64,000 bases of DNA, taken from positions 248,001-312,000 of the forward strand of contig NZ_JTDV01000005.1 of assembly GCF_000943555.1 (NCBI RefSeq). The letters run 5' to 3'. Positions 27,402 through 35,690 of the stretch are shown piece after piece (the first letter of the stretch is position 1; each line of letters starts with the position of its first letter). The translations under genes and the position numbers were made by a program. Source of the stretch: Neotamlana nanhaiensis. Lineage in GTDB: Bacteria; Bacteroidota; Bacteroidia; Flavobacteriales; Flavobacteriaceae. The notes below the pieces were generated by a model that made no database searches, was not told where the DNA came from, and saw nothing but the letters and a program-made list of their open reading frames with translations.

Positions 27402-28295
27402 ATGACCACCTATCAATTATCACATACCACCACATACAATTACGAAAATGGCCTAACTTTTTGCCATAATTTGGCGACTTTAAAACCTAAAACCATTTTA
27501 GGGCAAACCTTATTAGAATATCATTTAGAAATTACGCCAACCCCGAGTGAAATTACCGATAAACTAGATTTTTTCGGCAATAACATTACGAGGTTTTCTA
27601 TACAGGAACATCATAAAGAATTAAAAGTAATTGCAAAAAGTAAAATTATTCGTGATTTTAGTGTTTTACCAGATATAAATACAAATTTGCAAGCAAAACA
27701 AATTACTTTAAACGAAAGTATTGCTTTTTTTAAACAGACTAAACCCGAGCTTGTTGCTATAAAGCAGTTTATTTTAGAATCTATTTTAGTGGCTAAAATA
27801 ACTCCTGAAATTAAAGCATACGCTCAAGTTTCTTTTAAACCAAACCGTTCAGTTTTTGAAGCTTCGTTTGAGTTAATGCAACGTATTTATACCGATTTTG
27901 AATTTAATACCAAAGCCACCAATGTTGCAACACCAATACATAATGTAATACAACAGAAAAAAGGAGTATGCCAAGATTTTGCTCAAATTGCCATAGCCTG
28001 TGTGCGCTCGGTAGGCCTGCCTGCAAGATATGTAAGCGGTTATATTGAAACCTTACCAGCTCCTGGAAAAGAAAAGCTAATAGGTAGCGATGCTTCGCAT
28101 GCGTGGTTTTCGGTTTATATTCCGCATCATGGTTGGATAGACTTCGACCCTACAAATAACCACATTCCTAAAAATAAGCACATTGTTGTTGCTTATGGCC
28201 GTGATTATTACGATGTACCACCACTAAAAGGTGTTATTTACAGCACAGGAAGAAACAAAATGAATGTTGCTGTAGATTTAAGACCTGTTGAGTAA
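27402..28295 (+). CDS. Transglutaminase family protein (cysteine-type)
   Basis: A 297-aa protein with the N-terminal beta domain (1-85) and transglutaminase core of this family. The triad is Cys190 (KKGVCQDFA), His233 (SHAWFSVYI) and Asp249 (GWIDFDPT). No signal peptide, so cytoplasmic. In bacteria this fold is more often a peptidase or amidase than a crosslinker. It is the last gene of the three-gene cluster, 7 bases after the ATP-grasp gene, and a bidirectional terminator follows. Two transglutaminases with one ligase suggests one enzyme makes a bond and the others cut or transfer it (inference). Confidence 0.9.
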   Translation: MTTYQLSHTTTYNYENGLTFCHNLATLKPKTILGQTLLEYHLEITPTPSEITDKLDFFGNNITRFSIQEHHKELKVIAKSKIIRDFSVLPDINTNLQAKQITLNESIAFFKQTKPELVAIKQFILESILVAKITPEIKAYAQVSFKPNRSVFEASFELMQRIYTDFEFNTKATNVATPIHNVIQQKKGVCQDFAQIAIACVRSVGLPARYVSGYIETLPAPGKEKLIGSDASHAWFSVYIPHHGWIDFDPTNNHIPKNKHIVVAYGRDYYDVPPLKGVIYSTGRNKMNVAVDLRPVE

Positions 28296-28313
28296 AACAA
28301 CAATTTTATGACA

Positions 28314-28342
28314 TAAAAAAAACCACTAAAAAGTGGTTTTTT
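28314..28342. terminator. Bidirectional terminator between transglutaminase and TPR genes
   Basis: Stem AACCACT (28321-28327) and AGTGGTT (28332-28338) with a 4-base loop, flanked by A-run on the left and T-run on the right, so it can stop both convergent transcripts. Confidence 0.85.
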
Positions 28343-28364
28343 AAGTTTTATAAATGTAATTTCC

Positions 28365-29618
28365 TTACTGTCCGGTTTCAATAGCTTCAACTTTAGTTTT
28401 TAATGCTTGGTATTTATCAGTTTCTCCTAAAATGCTGTAAATGTTCATTAAAGTTTTTGCTGCGTTTAAGTTAGACTCGTCTAACTCTAAAGCTTTCGAT
28501 AAATATGGTACAGCTTCTTTGTAAAGCGATTGTCTTTTTAAACGTAATTCTTCATAACGTTTATCATCGGCAGACGAAGTACCTAAACCATTCATTTCTT
28601 CAACTAAAGGCGCTTCTTGCTCTAAAACCAATGCGGATAAGTTAATATAAGCATTTATATACTTAGGATCTAATTCTACCGCTTTTTCATATTGTTTTTT
28701 AGCTTCTTCCACATCTCCAGATTCTGTTGCAATAACTCCCAAATTATAACGTAATTCTGGGTTACTAGGATCTAAAGTAACAGCTTCTTGTAATAAGGCT
28801 TGAAACTTTTCTGTATTTCCAGTTTTGTAATAAATATTAGCTTCATTTAAAAGTAAGTTAATATCTTCTGGGTTGGCTGCTCTGGCTTGTGCCATTGCTT
28901 CTAATGCCTTTTCATTATCACCATTATTCACATAAATAAGTGCAATGTTTTTAACGATTTCTGGAAGTTTAGATTCTGTTTGACGTTGTCCTGGTTTTAT
29001 ATGGCTTTTCGCTTTAACATATAAATCTTGGGTGTTTTTATCTCCAAGAATTTCTTCTTCTCCTGTTTCTACATTAGTCGCATAAAATTGTGTTTCGATA
29101 CCAGTATAACCAAGATCTCTTAATTTTTCGTAAAGCGATAACGCTCTATCATAATCTGGAACGTTTATAGCTGTAGCCGCCGCATAATATAAATACGATG
29201 TATCAGCTTGCTTTAAGTTGTAAGCGCGCTCAAAATTAACAGAAGCCGATCCAAAATCTTTACTTTCGTAAGCTTCGTTTCCTTTTTTAAGGAAAGCTTC
29301 GATCATTGATGTTTTTAACGTACCTGCATCGGTAGATAATGTTGAACCTACTTTATCTAAATTTTCAATAGCCGCATCAACGTCACTATCGCTTGCACTA
29401 CCATTAGAATAAAGTGCTTGCGCTTTTAAAAAGTAATACTTCGACTTTAATTTGTCGTCTAAAGAGCCAATCATTGGTTCTACTGCGCTCAAAACGGTTT
29501 TAGCTTCAGAGAAATTAGCACTTTTAATTGCTTTTTCAGCAGCCTTCAATTCTTTTTTTTGTGCAAATGAAAAGGCACTCATTGATAAGGCTAAAGCAAA
29601 AATAATTTGTTTTTTCAT
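28365..29618 (-). CDS. Exported tetratricopeptide-repeat protein
   Basis: A 417-aa protein with a signal peptide (1-19, ending SAFSFAQ) and helical TPR-type repeats throughout; clear units lie at about 80-190 and about 220-335 (for example NPELRYNLGVIATESGDVEEAKKQYEKAVELDP in spirit at 280-315), with a last unit at about 365-400. No catalytic domain is seen; TPR proteins are binding scaffolds, here in the periplasm. It starts 29 bases after the gyrA stop on the same strand, so the two are likely co-transcribed, a common arrangement in flavobacteria. Partner proteins are not evident from the window. Confidence 0.88.
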   Translation of the reverse strand: MKKQIIFALALSMSAFSFAQKKELKAAEKAIKSANFSEAKTVLSAVEPMIGSLDDKLKSKYYFLKAQALYSNGSASDSDVDAAIENLDKVGSTLSTDAGTLKTSMIEAFLKKGNEAYESKDFGSASVNFERAYNLKQADTSYLYYAAATAINVPDYDRALSLYEKLRDLGYTGIETQFYATNVETGEEEILGDKNTQDLYVKAKSHIKPGQRQTESKLPEIVKNIALIYVNNGDNEKALEAMAQARAANPEDINLLLNEANIYYKTGNTEKFQALLQEAVTLDPSNPELRYNLGVIATESGDVEEAKKQYEKAVELDPKYINAYINLSALVLEQEAPLVEEMNGLGTSSADDKRYEELRLKRQSLYKEAVPYLSKALELDESNLNAAKTLMNIYSILGETDKYQALKTKVEAIETGQ

Positions 29619-29646
29619 TTTTAAGTAATATTAAGTTTATTAAGGT

Positions 29647-32202
29647 TTATTCTTCTGTTGATGAATTATCAAGAGTTGTGCCATCTTGAGTTTCACCAGT
29701 GTTTTCAATAGATTCGGCATCTTCATCACCAACTTCTTCTTCATCATGCATCACTTTAGCAACCGCAGCAATCGAGTCGTTACCTTTTAAGTTAATTAAC
29801 CTAACACCTTGCGTTGCTCTACCCATTGTACGTAAATTTTCGACAGCTAGACGTATGGCGATACCAGATTTATTAATAATCATTAAATCATCGTTATCTG
29901 TAACACTTTTTATAGCCACCAAATTACCCGTTTTTTCTGTAATAGAAATGGTTTTTACACCTTTTCCGCCACGGTTAGTAATACGATATACTGCTTCACC
30001 ATCTTCTGGATCGTCAATAAAAGTACGTTTACCATAACCATTTTCGGTTACTACTAAAACCGTTTCTTCTTGAGGGTTTTCTACTGTTACCATACCAATA
30101 ACTTCGTCGTTCTCGTGCGCTAGAGTAATACCTCTTACACCAGAAGCACCACGCCCCATTGGTCTTGTTTTAGCTTCTTCGAAACGAATAGCTTTACCTG
30201 AACGTAAAGCTAGCATAACTTGACTGTTACCTGTGGTTAATTTAGCTTCAAGTAACTCGTCGTTATCTTTAATTGTTATGGCATTAATACCGTTAGTACG
30301 CGGACGCGAATACTGCTCTAAAGCCGTTTTCTTTACTTGTCCGTTCTTGGTTGCCATAATTACATAGTGGCTGTTTATGTAATTTTCATCTTTTAAATCT
30401 TGAGTACAAATAAAGGCCATAACCTTATCGTCTTGCTCAATATTTATAAGGTTTTGAATAGCTCTACCTTTTGATGTTTTACTTCCTTCTGGAATTTCGT
30501 AAACACGCATCCAGAAACATTTTCCTTTTTGAGTGAAGAATAACATGTACTGGTGGTTAGTACCCACAAATAAATGCTCTAAGAAATCCTCATTTCTAGT
30601 GGTTGATGCCTTTTGACCAACACCTCCTCTATTTTGAGTTTTATACTCGTTTAACGACGTACGCTTTATGTAACCTGCATGAGAAATAGTAATAACCACT
30701 TTTTCGTTAGGTATCATATCTTCAATGCTTAAGCTTCCGCCTGCATATTCGATAACCGAACGACGATCATCACCATACTTGTCTCTTACTATGGTTAATT
30801 CTTCTTTTATAATATCCATTCTACGCTCTTTTTTAGCAAGAATGTCTTTTAAATCCTCGATGGTTTTCATCAACTCTTCGTACTCAGAGCGTAATTTATC
30901 TTGCTCTAATCCTGTAAGCTGACGTAAACGCATTTCTACAATAGCACGCGCTTGAATTTCGGTTAATTCAAAACGTTCAATTAATTTATTACGCGCTTCA
31001 TCGGCGTTTGACGAGGCACGAATAAGTGCGATAACTTCATCAATATTATCAGAAGCAATAATTAAACCTTCTAAAATGTGCGCGCGTTCTTCCGCTTTGC
31101 GTAATTCATATTGTGTACGGCGCGTTACTACTTCGTGTCTGTGTTCAACAAAATAATGTATTAATTCCTTAAGATTTAATAACTGCGGACGCCCATTTAC
31201 AAGCGCAATATTGTTTACACTAAACGACGATTGTAAAGCCGTGTATTTGTATAATTTATTAAGAACGATATTAGGTATGGCATCGCGCTTTAACACGTAA
31301 ACCACACGCATACCGTTTCTATCGGACTCGTCGCGAATGGTAGAAATACCTTCAAGTTTTTTATCGTTTACTAAATCGGCAGTCTTTTTAATCATATCTG
31401 CCTTATTCACTTGATAAGGAATTTCAGTAACAATAATGCACTCACGTCCATTTACTTCTTCAATAACTGCTTTTCCGCGTAACACAATACGTCCGCGACC
31501 AGTTTCAAAAGCTTCTTTTACGCCATCATAACCGTAAATAGTTCCTCCTGTTGGGAAATCTGGCGCTTTAATGTGTTGCATTAATTCGCTTACTTCAATA
31601 TCGTTATTTTCAATGTAAGCAATAGTTCCATCAACAACTTCGGTTAAGTTATGAGGCGGCATATTTGTAGCCATACCAACTGCAATACCAGATGCTCCAT
31701 TAACTAATAAAGTTGGAATTTTGGTAGGTAAAACGGTAGGTTCTTTATATTCGTCGGAGAAGTTAAGCTTGTGGTCTACGGTATCTTTATCGATATCTGC
31801 CAACATGTCTTCAGAAATTTTCTGCATTCTCGCTTCGGTATAACGCATTGCTGCAGGGTTATCACCATCTATAGAACCGTAGTTTCCTTGACCGTCAACT
31901 AATAAATAACGTAAACTCCAATCTTGTGCCATACGAACCATGGTATCGTATACCGAAGAATCGCCATGCGGGTGGTACTTACCTAAAACCTCACCAACAA
32001 TAGTTGCAGATTTTTTATAAGCTACATTCGATCTTACTCCTAAAGTATGCATCCCATAAAGTACACGACGGTGTACCGGCTTAAATCCATCTCTTACATC
32101 TGGTAACGCACGTGACACAATGACCGACATTGAATAATCAATGTAAGCCGATTTCATCTCATCTTCTATGTTAATAGGAATGAGTTTTTCTCCTTCTGCC
32201 AT
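29647..32202 (-). CDS. gyrA: DNA gyrase subunit A
   Basis: An 851-aa type IIA topoisomerase subunit that introduces negative supercoils with GyrB. The N-terminal breakage-reunion domain has the quinolone-resistance region [20 protein letters not shown] (about 77-96); the Ser and Asp that match E. coli Ser83 and Asp87 are the wild-type residues. The active Tyr is in AAMRYTEAR (about 119-127). The C-terminal beta-pinwheel contains a GyrA-box-like [10 protein letters not shown] near 534-543, which distinguishes it from ParC. The C-terminal tail is acidic ([17 protein letters not shown]). Divergent from clpC across 260 bases. Confidence 0.96.
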   Translation of the reverse strand: MAEGEKLIPINIEDEMKSAYIDYSMSVIVSRALPDVRDGFKPVHRRVLYGMHTLGVRSNVAYKKSATIVGEVLGKYHPHGDSSVYDTMVRMAQDWSLRYLLVDGQGNYGSIDGDNPAAMRYTEARMQKISEDMLADIDKDTVDHKLNFSDEYKEPTVLPTKIPTLLVNGASGIAVGMATNMPPHNLTEVVDGTIAYIENNDIEVSELMQHIKAPDFPTGGTIYGYDGVKEAFETGRGRIVLRGKAVIEEVNGRECIIVTEIPYQVNKADMIKKTADLVNDKKLEGISTIRDESDRNGMRVVYVLKRDAIPNIVLNKLYKYTALQSSFSVNNIALVNGRPQLLNLKELIHYFVEHRHEVVTRRTQYELRKAEERAHILEGLIIASDNIDEVIALIRASSNADEARNKLIERFELTEIQARAIVEMRLRQLTGLEQDKLRSEYEELMKTIEDLKDILAKKERRMDIIKEELTIVRDKYGDDRRSVIEYAGGSLSIEDMIPNEKVVITISHAGYIKRTSLNEYKTQNRGGVGQKASTTRNEDFLEHLFVGTNHQYMLFFTQKGKCFWMRVYEIPEGSKTSKGRAIQNLINIEQDDKVMAFICTQDLKDENYINSHYVIMATKNGQVKKTALEQYSRPRTNGINAITIKDNDELLEAKLTTGNSQVMLALRSGKAIRFEEAKTRPMGRGASGVRGITLAHENDEVIGMVTVENPQEETVLVVTENGYGKRTFIDDPEDGEAVYRITNRGGKGVKTISITEKTGNLVAIKSVTDNDDLMIINKSGIAIRLAVENLRTMGRATQGVRLINLKGNDSIAAVAKVMHDEEEVGDEDAESIENTGETQDGTTLDNSSTEE

Positions 32203-32462
32203 ATATAATTTAATTTAATTTTATGTATAATTCAAAACGTGCTAATATACGTATTTCATTAGTTTTGTTAAGCCTTCAAAATATTTTTTTAACGTTTTTT
32301 TATTAACAATTTCTATACCTTTTTTAGTTAATAAGTATCCTTTTAAAGGTTTTGATTATTTACAGAATTTTTCGTCAATTAGCATCAAACAGACTTTTTT
32401 AGGTATAGTTTTTGCCTTTAGTTAAATGTTTTACTATTTTTAATGCAGAAAGGACACAATTT
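32203..32462. other. Intergenic region between divergent gyrA and clpC
   Basis: About 260 AT-rich bases with no gene. It must hold promoters for both neighbours, but I see no clean TTG-N17/23-TAnnTTTG match; near forms are TAGTTTTTG at 32406-32414 for clpC (one base too long) and ATATTTTG read on the minus strand near 32279-32286 for gyrA. No hairpin terminator is needed here. Confidence 0.5.
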
Positions 32463-35009
32463 ATGGATGATAATTTTTCACCAAGAGTAAAAGATGTAAT
32501 TGCCTTTAGTAAGGAAGAAGCATTGCGTTTGGGGCACGATTTTATTGGCACCGAACACTTAATGCTTGGGCTATTACGCGACGGAAGTGGCAAAGCAATA
32601 AATATTTTAAACGCCTTAGATATCGACTTAAATCATTTAAGGCGTAAGGTAGAAATATTAAGTCCTGCCAACCCCAATATATCTGTTACTACCAACCAAA
32701 AAAAGAATTTACACCTTACAAGGCAAGCCGAACGCGCTTTAAAAACAACTTTTTTAGAAGCCAAACTTTTTCAAAGTACTTCTATTAATACCGCACACCT
32801 TTTGCTTTGTATTTTAAGAAATGAAAACGACCCAACTACCAAACTTTTAAATAAGTTAAAAGTTGACTATGACAATGTTAAAGAACAATTTAAGTTTATG
32901 ATTACAAACGATAATAACTACATAGAACCTAAATCGGAATCGTTTCAAGATGATGATACGGCTTCTGATGACGAAGGAACAAAGGATGTATTTAATTCGC
33001 CATCAAACAAATCGAATAAAAAGTCTAAAACCCCTGTTTTAGATAATTTTGGGCGCGATTTAACCGCCCTTGCTGAAGAAGGCAAACTTGACCCCGTTGT
33101 GGGACGCGAAAAGGAAATAGAGCGTGTTTCTCAAGTTTTAAGTAGAAGAAAGAAAAATAACCCACTGTTAATTGGTGAACCTGGTGTTGGTAAATCGGCC
33201 ATTGCCGAAGGTTTAGCGCTTAGAATTGTTAAGCGTAAAGTATCACGCATACTTTTTAATAAACGTGTAGTGACTTTAGATTTGGCTAGTTTAGTAGCTG
33301 GAACAAAATATCGAGGACAATTTGAAGAGCGCATGAAAGCCGTAATGAACGAGCTTGAAAAAAATGATGATGTTATTTTATTTATTGATGAAATTCATAC
33401 CATTGTTGGAGCTGGTGGTGCCACTGGTAGCTTAGATGCTTCAAACATGTTTAAACCTGCTTTGGCACGTGGGGAAATTCAATGTATTGGTGCTACAACG
33501 CTTGATGAATATAGACAGTATATTGAAAAAGATGGCGCTTTAGAACGTCGTTTTCAAAAGGTAATTGTGGAGCCAACAAGTGTTGAAGAAACTATTGAAA
33601 TTCTTAACAACATTAAGGCTAAATATGAAGATCATCACAATGTTGATTATACACCTGAAGCTATTGAAGCTTGTGTAAAATTAACCAACAGATATATGAC
33701 AGAGCGCTTTTTACCAGACAAAGCTATTGATGCTTTAGATGAAGCTGGTTCGCGCGTTCATATCACAAATATCGATGTACCTAAGCAAATTATTGAGCTT
33801 GAAAAACAGCTTGAAGACATTAAAGAGTCGAAAAACGCCGTGGTTCGTAAACAAAAGTACGAAGAAGCAGCGCGTTTAAGAGACGACGAAAAGCGTATTG
33901 AGAAAGAACTCGCCATTGCTCAAGAAAAATGGGAAGAAGACACCAAACAACATCGCGAAATTGTAACTGAAGATAATGTTGCCGATGTTATTTCGATGAT
34001 GACTGGCGTTCCTGTAAATCGTATCGCGCAAACCGAAATTAATAAGCTTGCCGAATTACCAAACCTTATTAAAGGTAAAGTAATTGGCCAAAATGATGCT
34101 GTTGCTAAAGTGGTAAAAGCCATACAACGTAATCGCGCGGGGCTTAAAGACCCGAATAAACCAATTGGATCGTTTATTTTCTTAGGTCAAACTGGTGTTG
34201 GTAAAACGCAATTGGCTAAAATTTTATCTCGTGAATTATTCGATAGTGAAGATTCTTTAGTAAGAATAGACATGAGTGAATACATGGAGAAATTTGCTAT
34301 TTCTAGATTAATTGGTGCACCTCCAGGATACGTAGGTTACGAAGAAGGTGGTCAATTAACCGAAAAAGTACGTCGTAAGCCTTACGCGGTTATACTTCTT
34401 GATGAGATTGAAAAAGCACATCCAGATGTATTTAACATGCTATTACAAGTACTTGATGATGGCTATTTAACCGATAGTTTAGGGCGAAAAATCGATTTTA
34501 GAAATACCATAATCATTATGACATCAAATATTGGTGCCCGTAAATTAAAAGATTTTGGTACAGGAATTGGTTTTGGCACAGCATCGCAAAAAGCTCAAGA
34601 AGCCGAAAATGCCAGAAGTGTAATTGAAAACGCCTTGAAAAAATCGTTCGCTCCCGAGTTCTTAAACAGAATTGACGATGTAATTGTTTTTAACGCACTA
34701 GAGAAAGAAGACATCAATAAAATTATTGATATTGAATTAGAAAAATTATTAGCAAGAATTAAAGGTTTAGGTTATAATTTAACAATTACCAATCCTGCTA
34801 AAGATTTTATAGCCGATAAAGGTTTCGATAAACAATACGGTGCAAGGCCATTAAAACGAGCCATACAAAAGTATGTTGAAGATGCTTTAGCCGAAGAAAT
34901 TGTGGCATCGAACCTGCAAGAAGGCGATAGTATAAAACTCGATTTTGATGATAGTAAAGACGAATTAGTCATTTCTATTGAAAAATCTGAAAAACCAACA
35001 GAATCTTAA
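32463..35009 (+). CDS. clpC: ATP-dependent Clp protease ATPase subunit ClpC
   Basis: An 848-aa AAA+ unfoldase starting at the ATG at 32463 (MDDNFSPRVKDVIAFS), the normal ClpC N-terminus; the open frame upstream has only a TTG. Two Clp_N repeats (about 4-145) are followed by AAA module 1 (Walker A GEPGVGKSAIAEG near 236-248, Walker B VILFIDEIHTIVG), a middle region with a UVR-like motif (KYEEAARLRDDEKRIE near 455-470), and AAA module 2 (GQTGVGKTQLAK near 575-586, VILLDEIEKAHP). It feeds ClpP with substrates. An inverted repeat terminator follows at 35032-35064. Confidence 0.96.
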   Translation: MDDNFSPRVKDVIAFSKEEALRLGHDFIGTEHLMLGLLRDGSGKAINILNALDIDLNHLRRKVEILSPANPNISVTTNQKKNLHLTRQAERALKTTFLEAKLFQSTSINTAHLLLCILRNENDPTTKLLNKLKVDYDNVKEQFKFMITNDNNYIEPKSESFQDDDTASDDEGTKDVFNSPSNKSNKKSKTPVLDNFGRDLTALAEEGKLDPVVGREKEIERVSQVLSRRKKNNPLLIGEPGVGKSAIAEGLALRIVKRKVSRILFNKRVVTLDLASLVAGTKYRGQFEERMKAVMNELEKNDDVILFIDEIHTIVGAGGATGSLDASNMFKPALARGEIQCIGATTLDEYRQYIEKDGALERRFQKVIVEPTSVEETIEILNNIKAKYEDHHNVDYTPEAIEACVKLTNRYMTERFLPDKAIDALDEAGSRVHITNIDVPKQIIELEKQLEDIKESKNAVVRKQKYEEAARLRDDEKRIEKELAIAQEKWEEDTKQHREIVTEDNVADVISMMTGVPVNRIAQTEINKLAELPNLIKGKVIGQNDAVAKVVKAIQRNRAGLKDPNKPIGSFIFLGQTGVGKTQLAKILSRELFDSEDSLVRIDMSEYMEKFAISRLIGAPPGYVGYEEGGQLTEKVRRKPYAVILLDEIEKAHPDVFNMLLQVLDDGYLTDSLGRKIDFRNTIIIMTSNIGARKLKDFGTGIGFGTASQKAQEAENARSVIENALKKSFAPEFLNRIDDVIVFNALEKEDINKIIDIELEKLLARIKGLGYNLTITNPAKDFIADKGFDKQYGARPLKRAIQKYVEDALAEEIVASNLQEGDSIKLDFDDSKDELVISIEKSEKPTES

Positions 35010-35031
35010 TTTAGAATTTTTAGATATATCC

Positions 35032-35064
35032 AAAAGGCAGGCTTTAAAGTCTGCCTTTTTTATT
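35032..35064. terminator. Terminator between clpC and the Lrp-family gene
   Basis: AAAAGGCAG (35032-35040) pairs with CTGCCTTTT (35051-35059) around a 10-base loop, with a T-run on the plus side and A-run on the minus side; it serves both convergent genes. Confidence 0.85.
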
Positions 35065-35068
35065 TTTA

Positions 35069-35545
35069 TTAAATAGGTACAGCATAATCATTTTTTATTT
35101 CGCCCATTACAAAAGTACTGTGCGCACTACCAATATTCTTAATGCTTCCCAAATGATCCAAAACAAAATTTTGGTATTCCTTCATATCACTTACCATAAT
35201 TTTAAGTAAAAAATCATAATCACCTGAAATATTATAACATTCTACAACTTCCTTTAGCGCAATAATATCCTTAACAAACTGCCGCCCTATTTCACGTGTA
35301 TGTTCTTTTAGAGTTACGTTACAAAAAACAATTAATCCTTTATCGAGTTTTTCTGCATTAAGAACGGCAACGTATTTTTTTATAAACCCGTTTTTCTCTA
35401 ATTTTTTTACGCGTTCAAAAACAGGTGTCGCCGATAAATTTACTTTAGCTCCCAGCTCTTTTACTGTTAAGTTAGAATTGTTTTGTAGCAGCTTTAAAAG
35501 TCGTAAATCAATATCGTCTAGACGACTTGTAGAATTATTTTCCAT
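35069..35545 (-). CDS. Lrp/AsnC-family transcriptional regulator
   Basis: A 158-aa regulator: N-terminal winged helix-turn-helix (about 8-60, LDDIDLRLLKLLQNNSNLTV through TPVFERVKKLEKNGFI) and C-terminal AsnC/RAM ligand-binding domain (about 70-150) with the GDYDFLLKI motif near 112-120. Members of this family respond to amino acids. It is divergent from metE, and a 15-bp perfect palindrome lies between them (35571-35585), so regulation of metE and itself is a reasonable inference, possibly by methionine. The effector is not established from sequence. Confidence 0.93.
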   Translation of the reverse strand: MENNSTSRLDDIDLRLLKLLQNNSNLTVKELGAKVNLSATPVFERVKKLEKNGFIKKYVAVLNAEKLDKGLIVFCNVTLKEHTREIGRQFVKDIIALKEVVECYNISGDYDFLLKIMVSDMKEYQNFVLDHLGSIKNIGSAHSTFVMGEIKNDYAVPI

Positions 35546-35570
35546 TGATCTGAAATTTAATCGAGTTAAA

Positions 35571-35585
35571 AAGAATTTTATTCTT
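35571..35585. promoter_or_regulatory. Palindromic candidate operator between lrp and metE
   Basis: A perfect 15-base inverted repeat AAGAAT-TTT-ATTCTT, 26 bases upstream of the Lrp-family ATG and about 50 bases upstream of the metE -33 element. Lrp-family dimers bind AT-rich palindromes of this size. Function inferred. Confidence 0.5.
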
Positions 35586-35634
35586 CAAATAAAACCATTA
35601 AAAGTTATTTAAACCAATATTTACGAGAATTTAT

Positions 35635-35662
35635 TTGTTTTTATTCTGTGTTTGTAGTTTTG
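35635..35662 (+). promoter_or_regulatory. Promoter for metE
   Basis: TTTG with TTG at 35635-35637, a 17-base spacer and TAGTTTTG at 35655-35662: an exact Bacteroidota promoter form. The metE ATG is 28 bases downstream. Confidence 0.8.
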
Positions 35663-35690
35663 AAACGTAATAAAAACCACTACAACAATC

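Noticed and set aside
29647-32202. Possible quinolone-resistance change in gyrA
   Set aside because: The Ser and Asp at the usual resistance positions ([10 protein letters not shown]) are the unaltered residues.
32412-32462. Upstream TTG extension of clpC (17 residues)
   Set aside because: The ATG at 32463 gives the standard ClpC N-terminus MDDNFSPRVKDV; the extension is not family-like.
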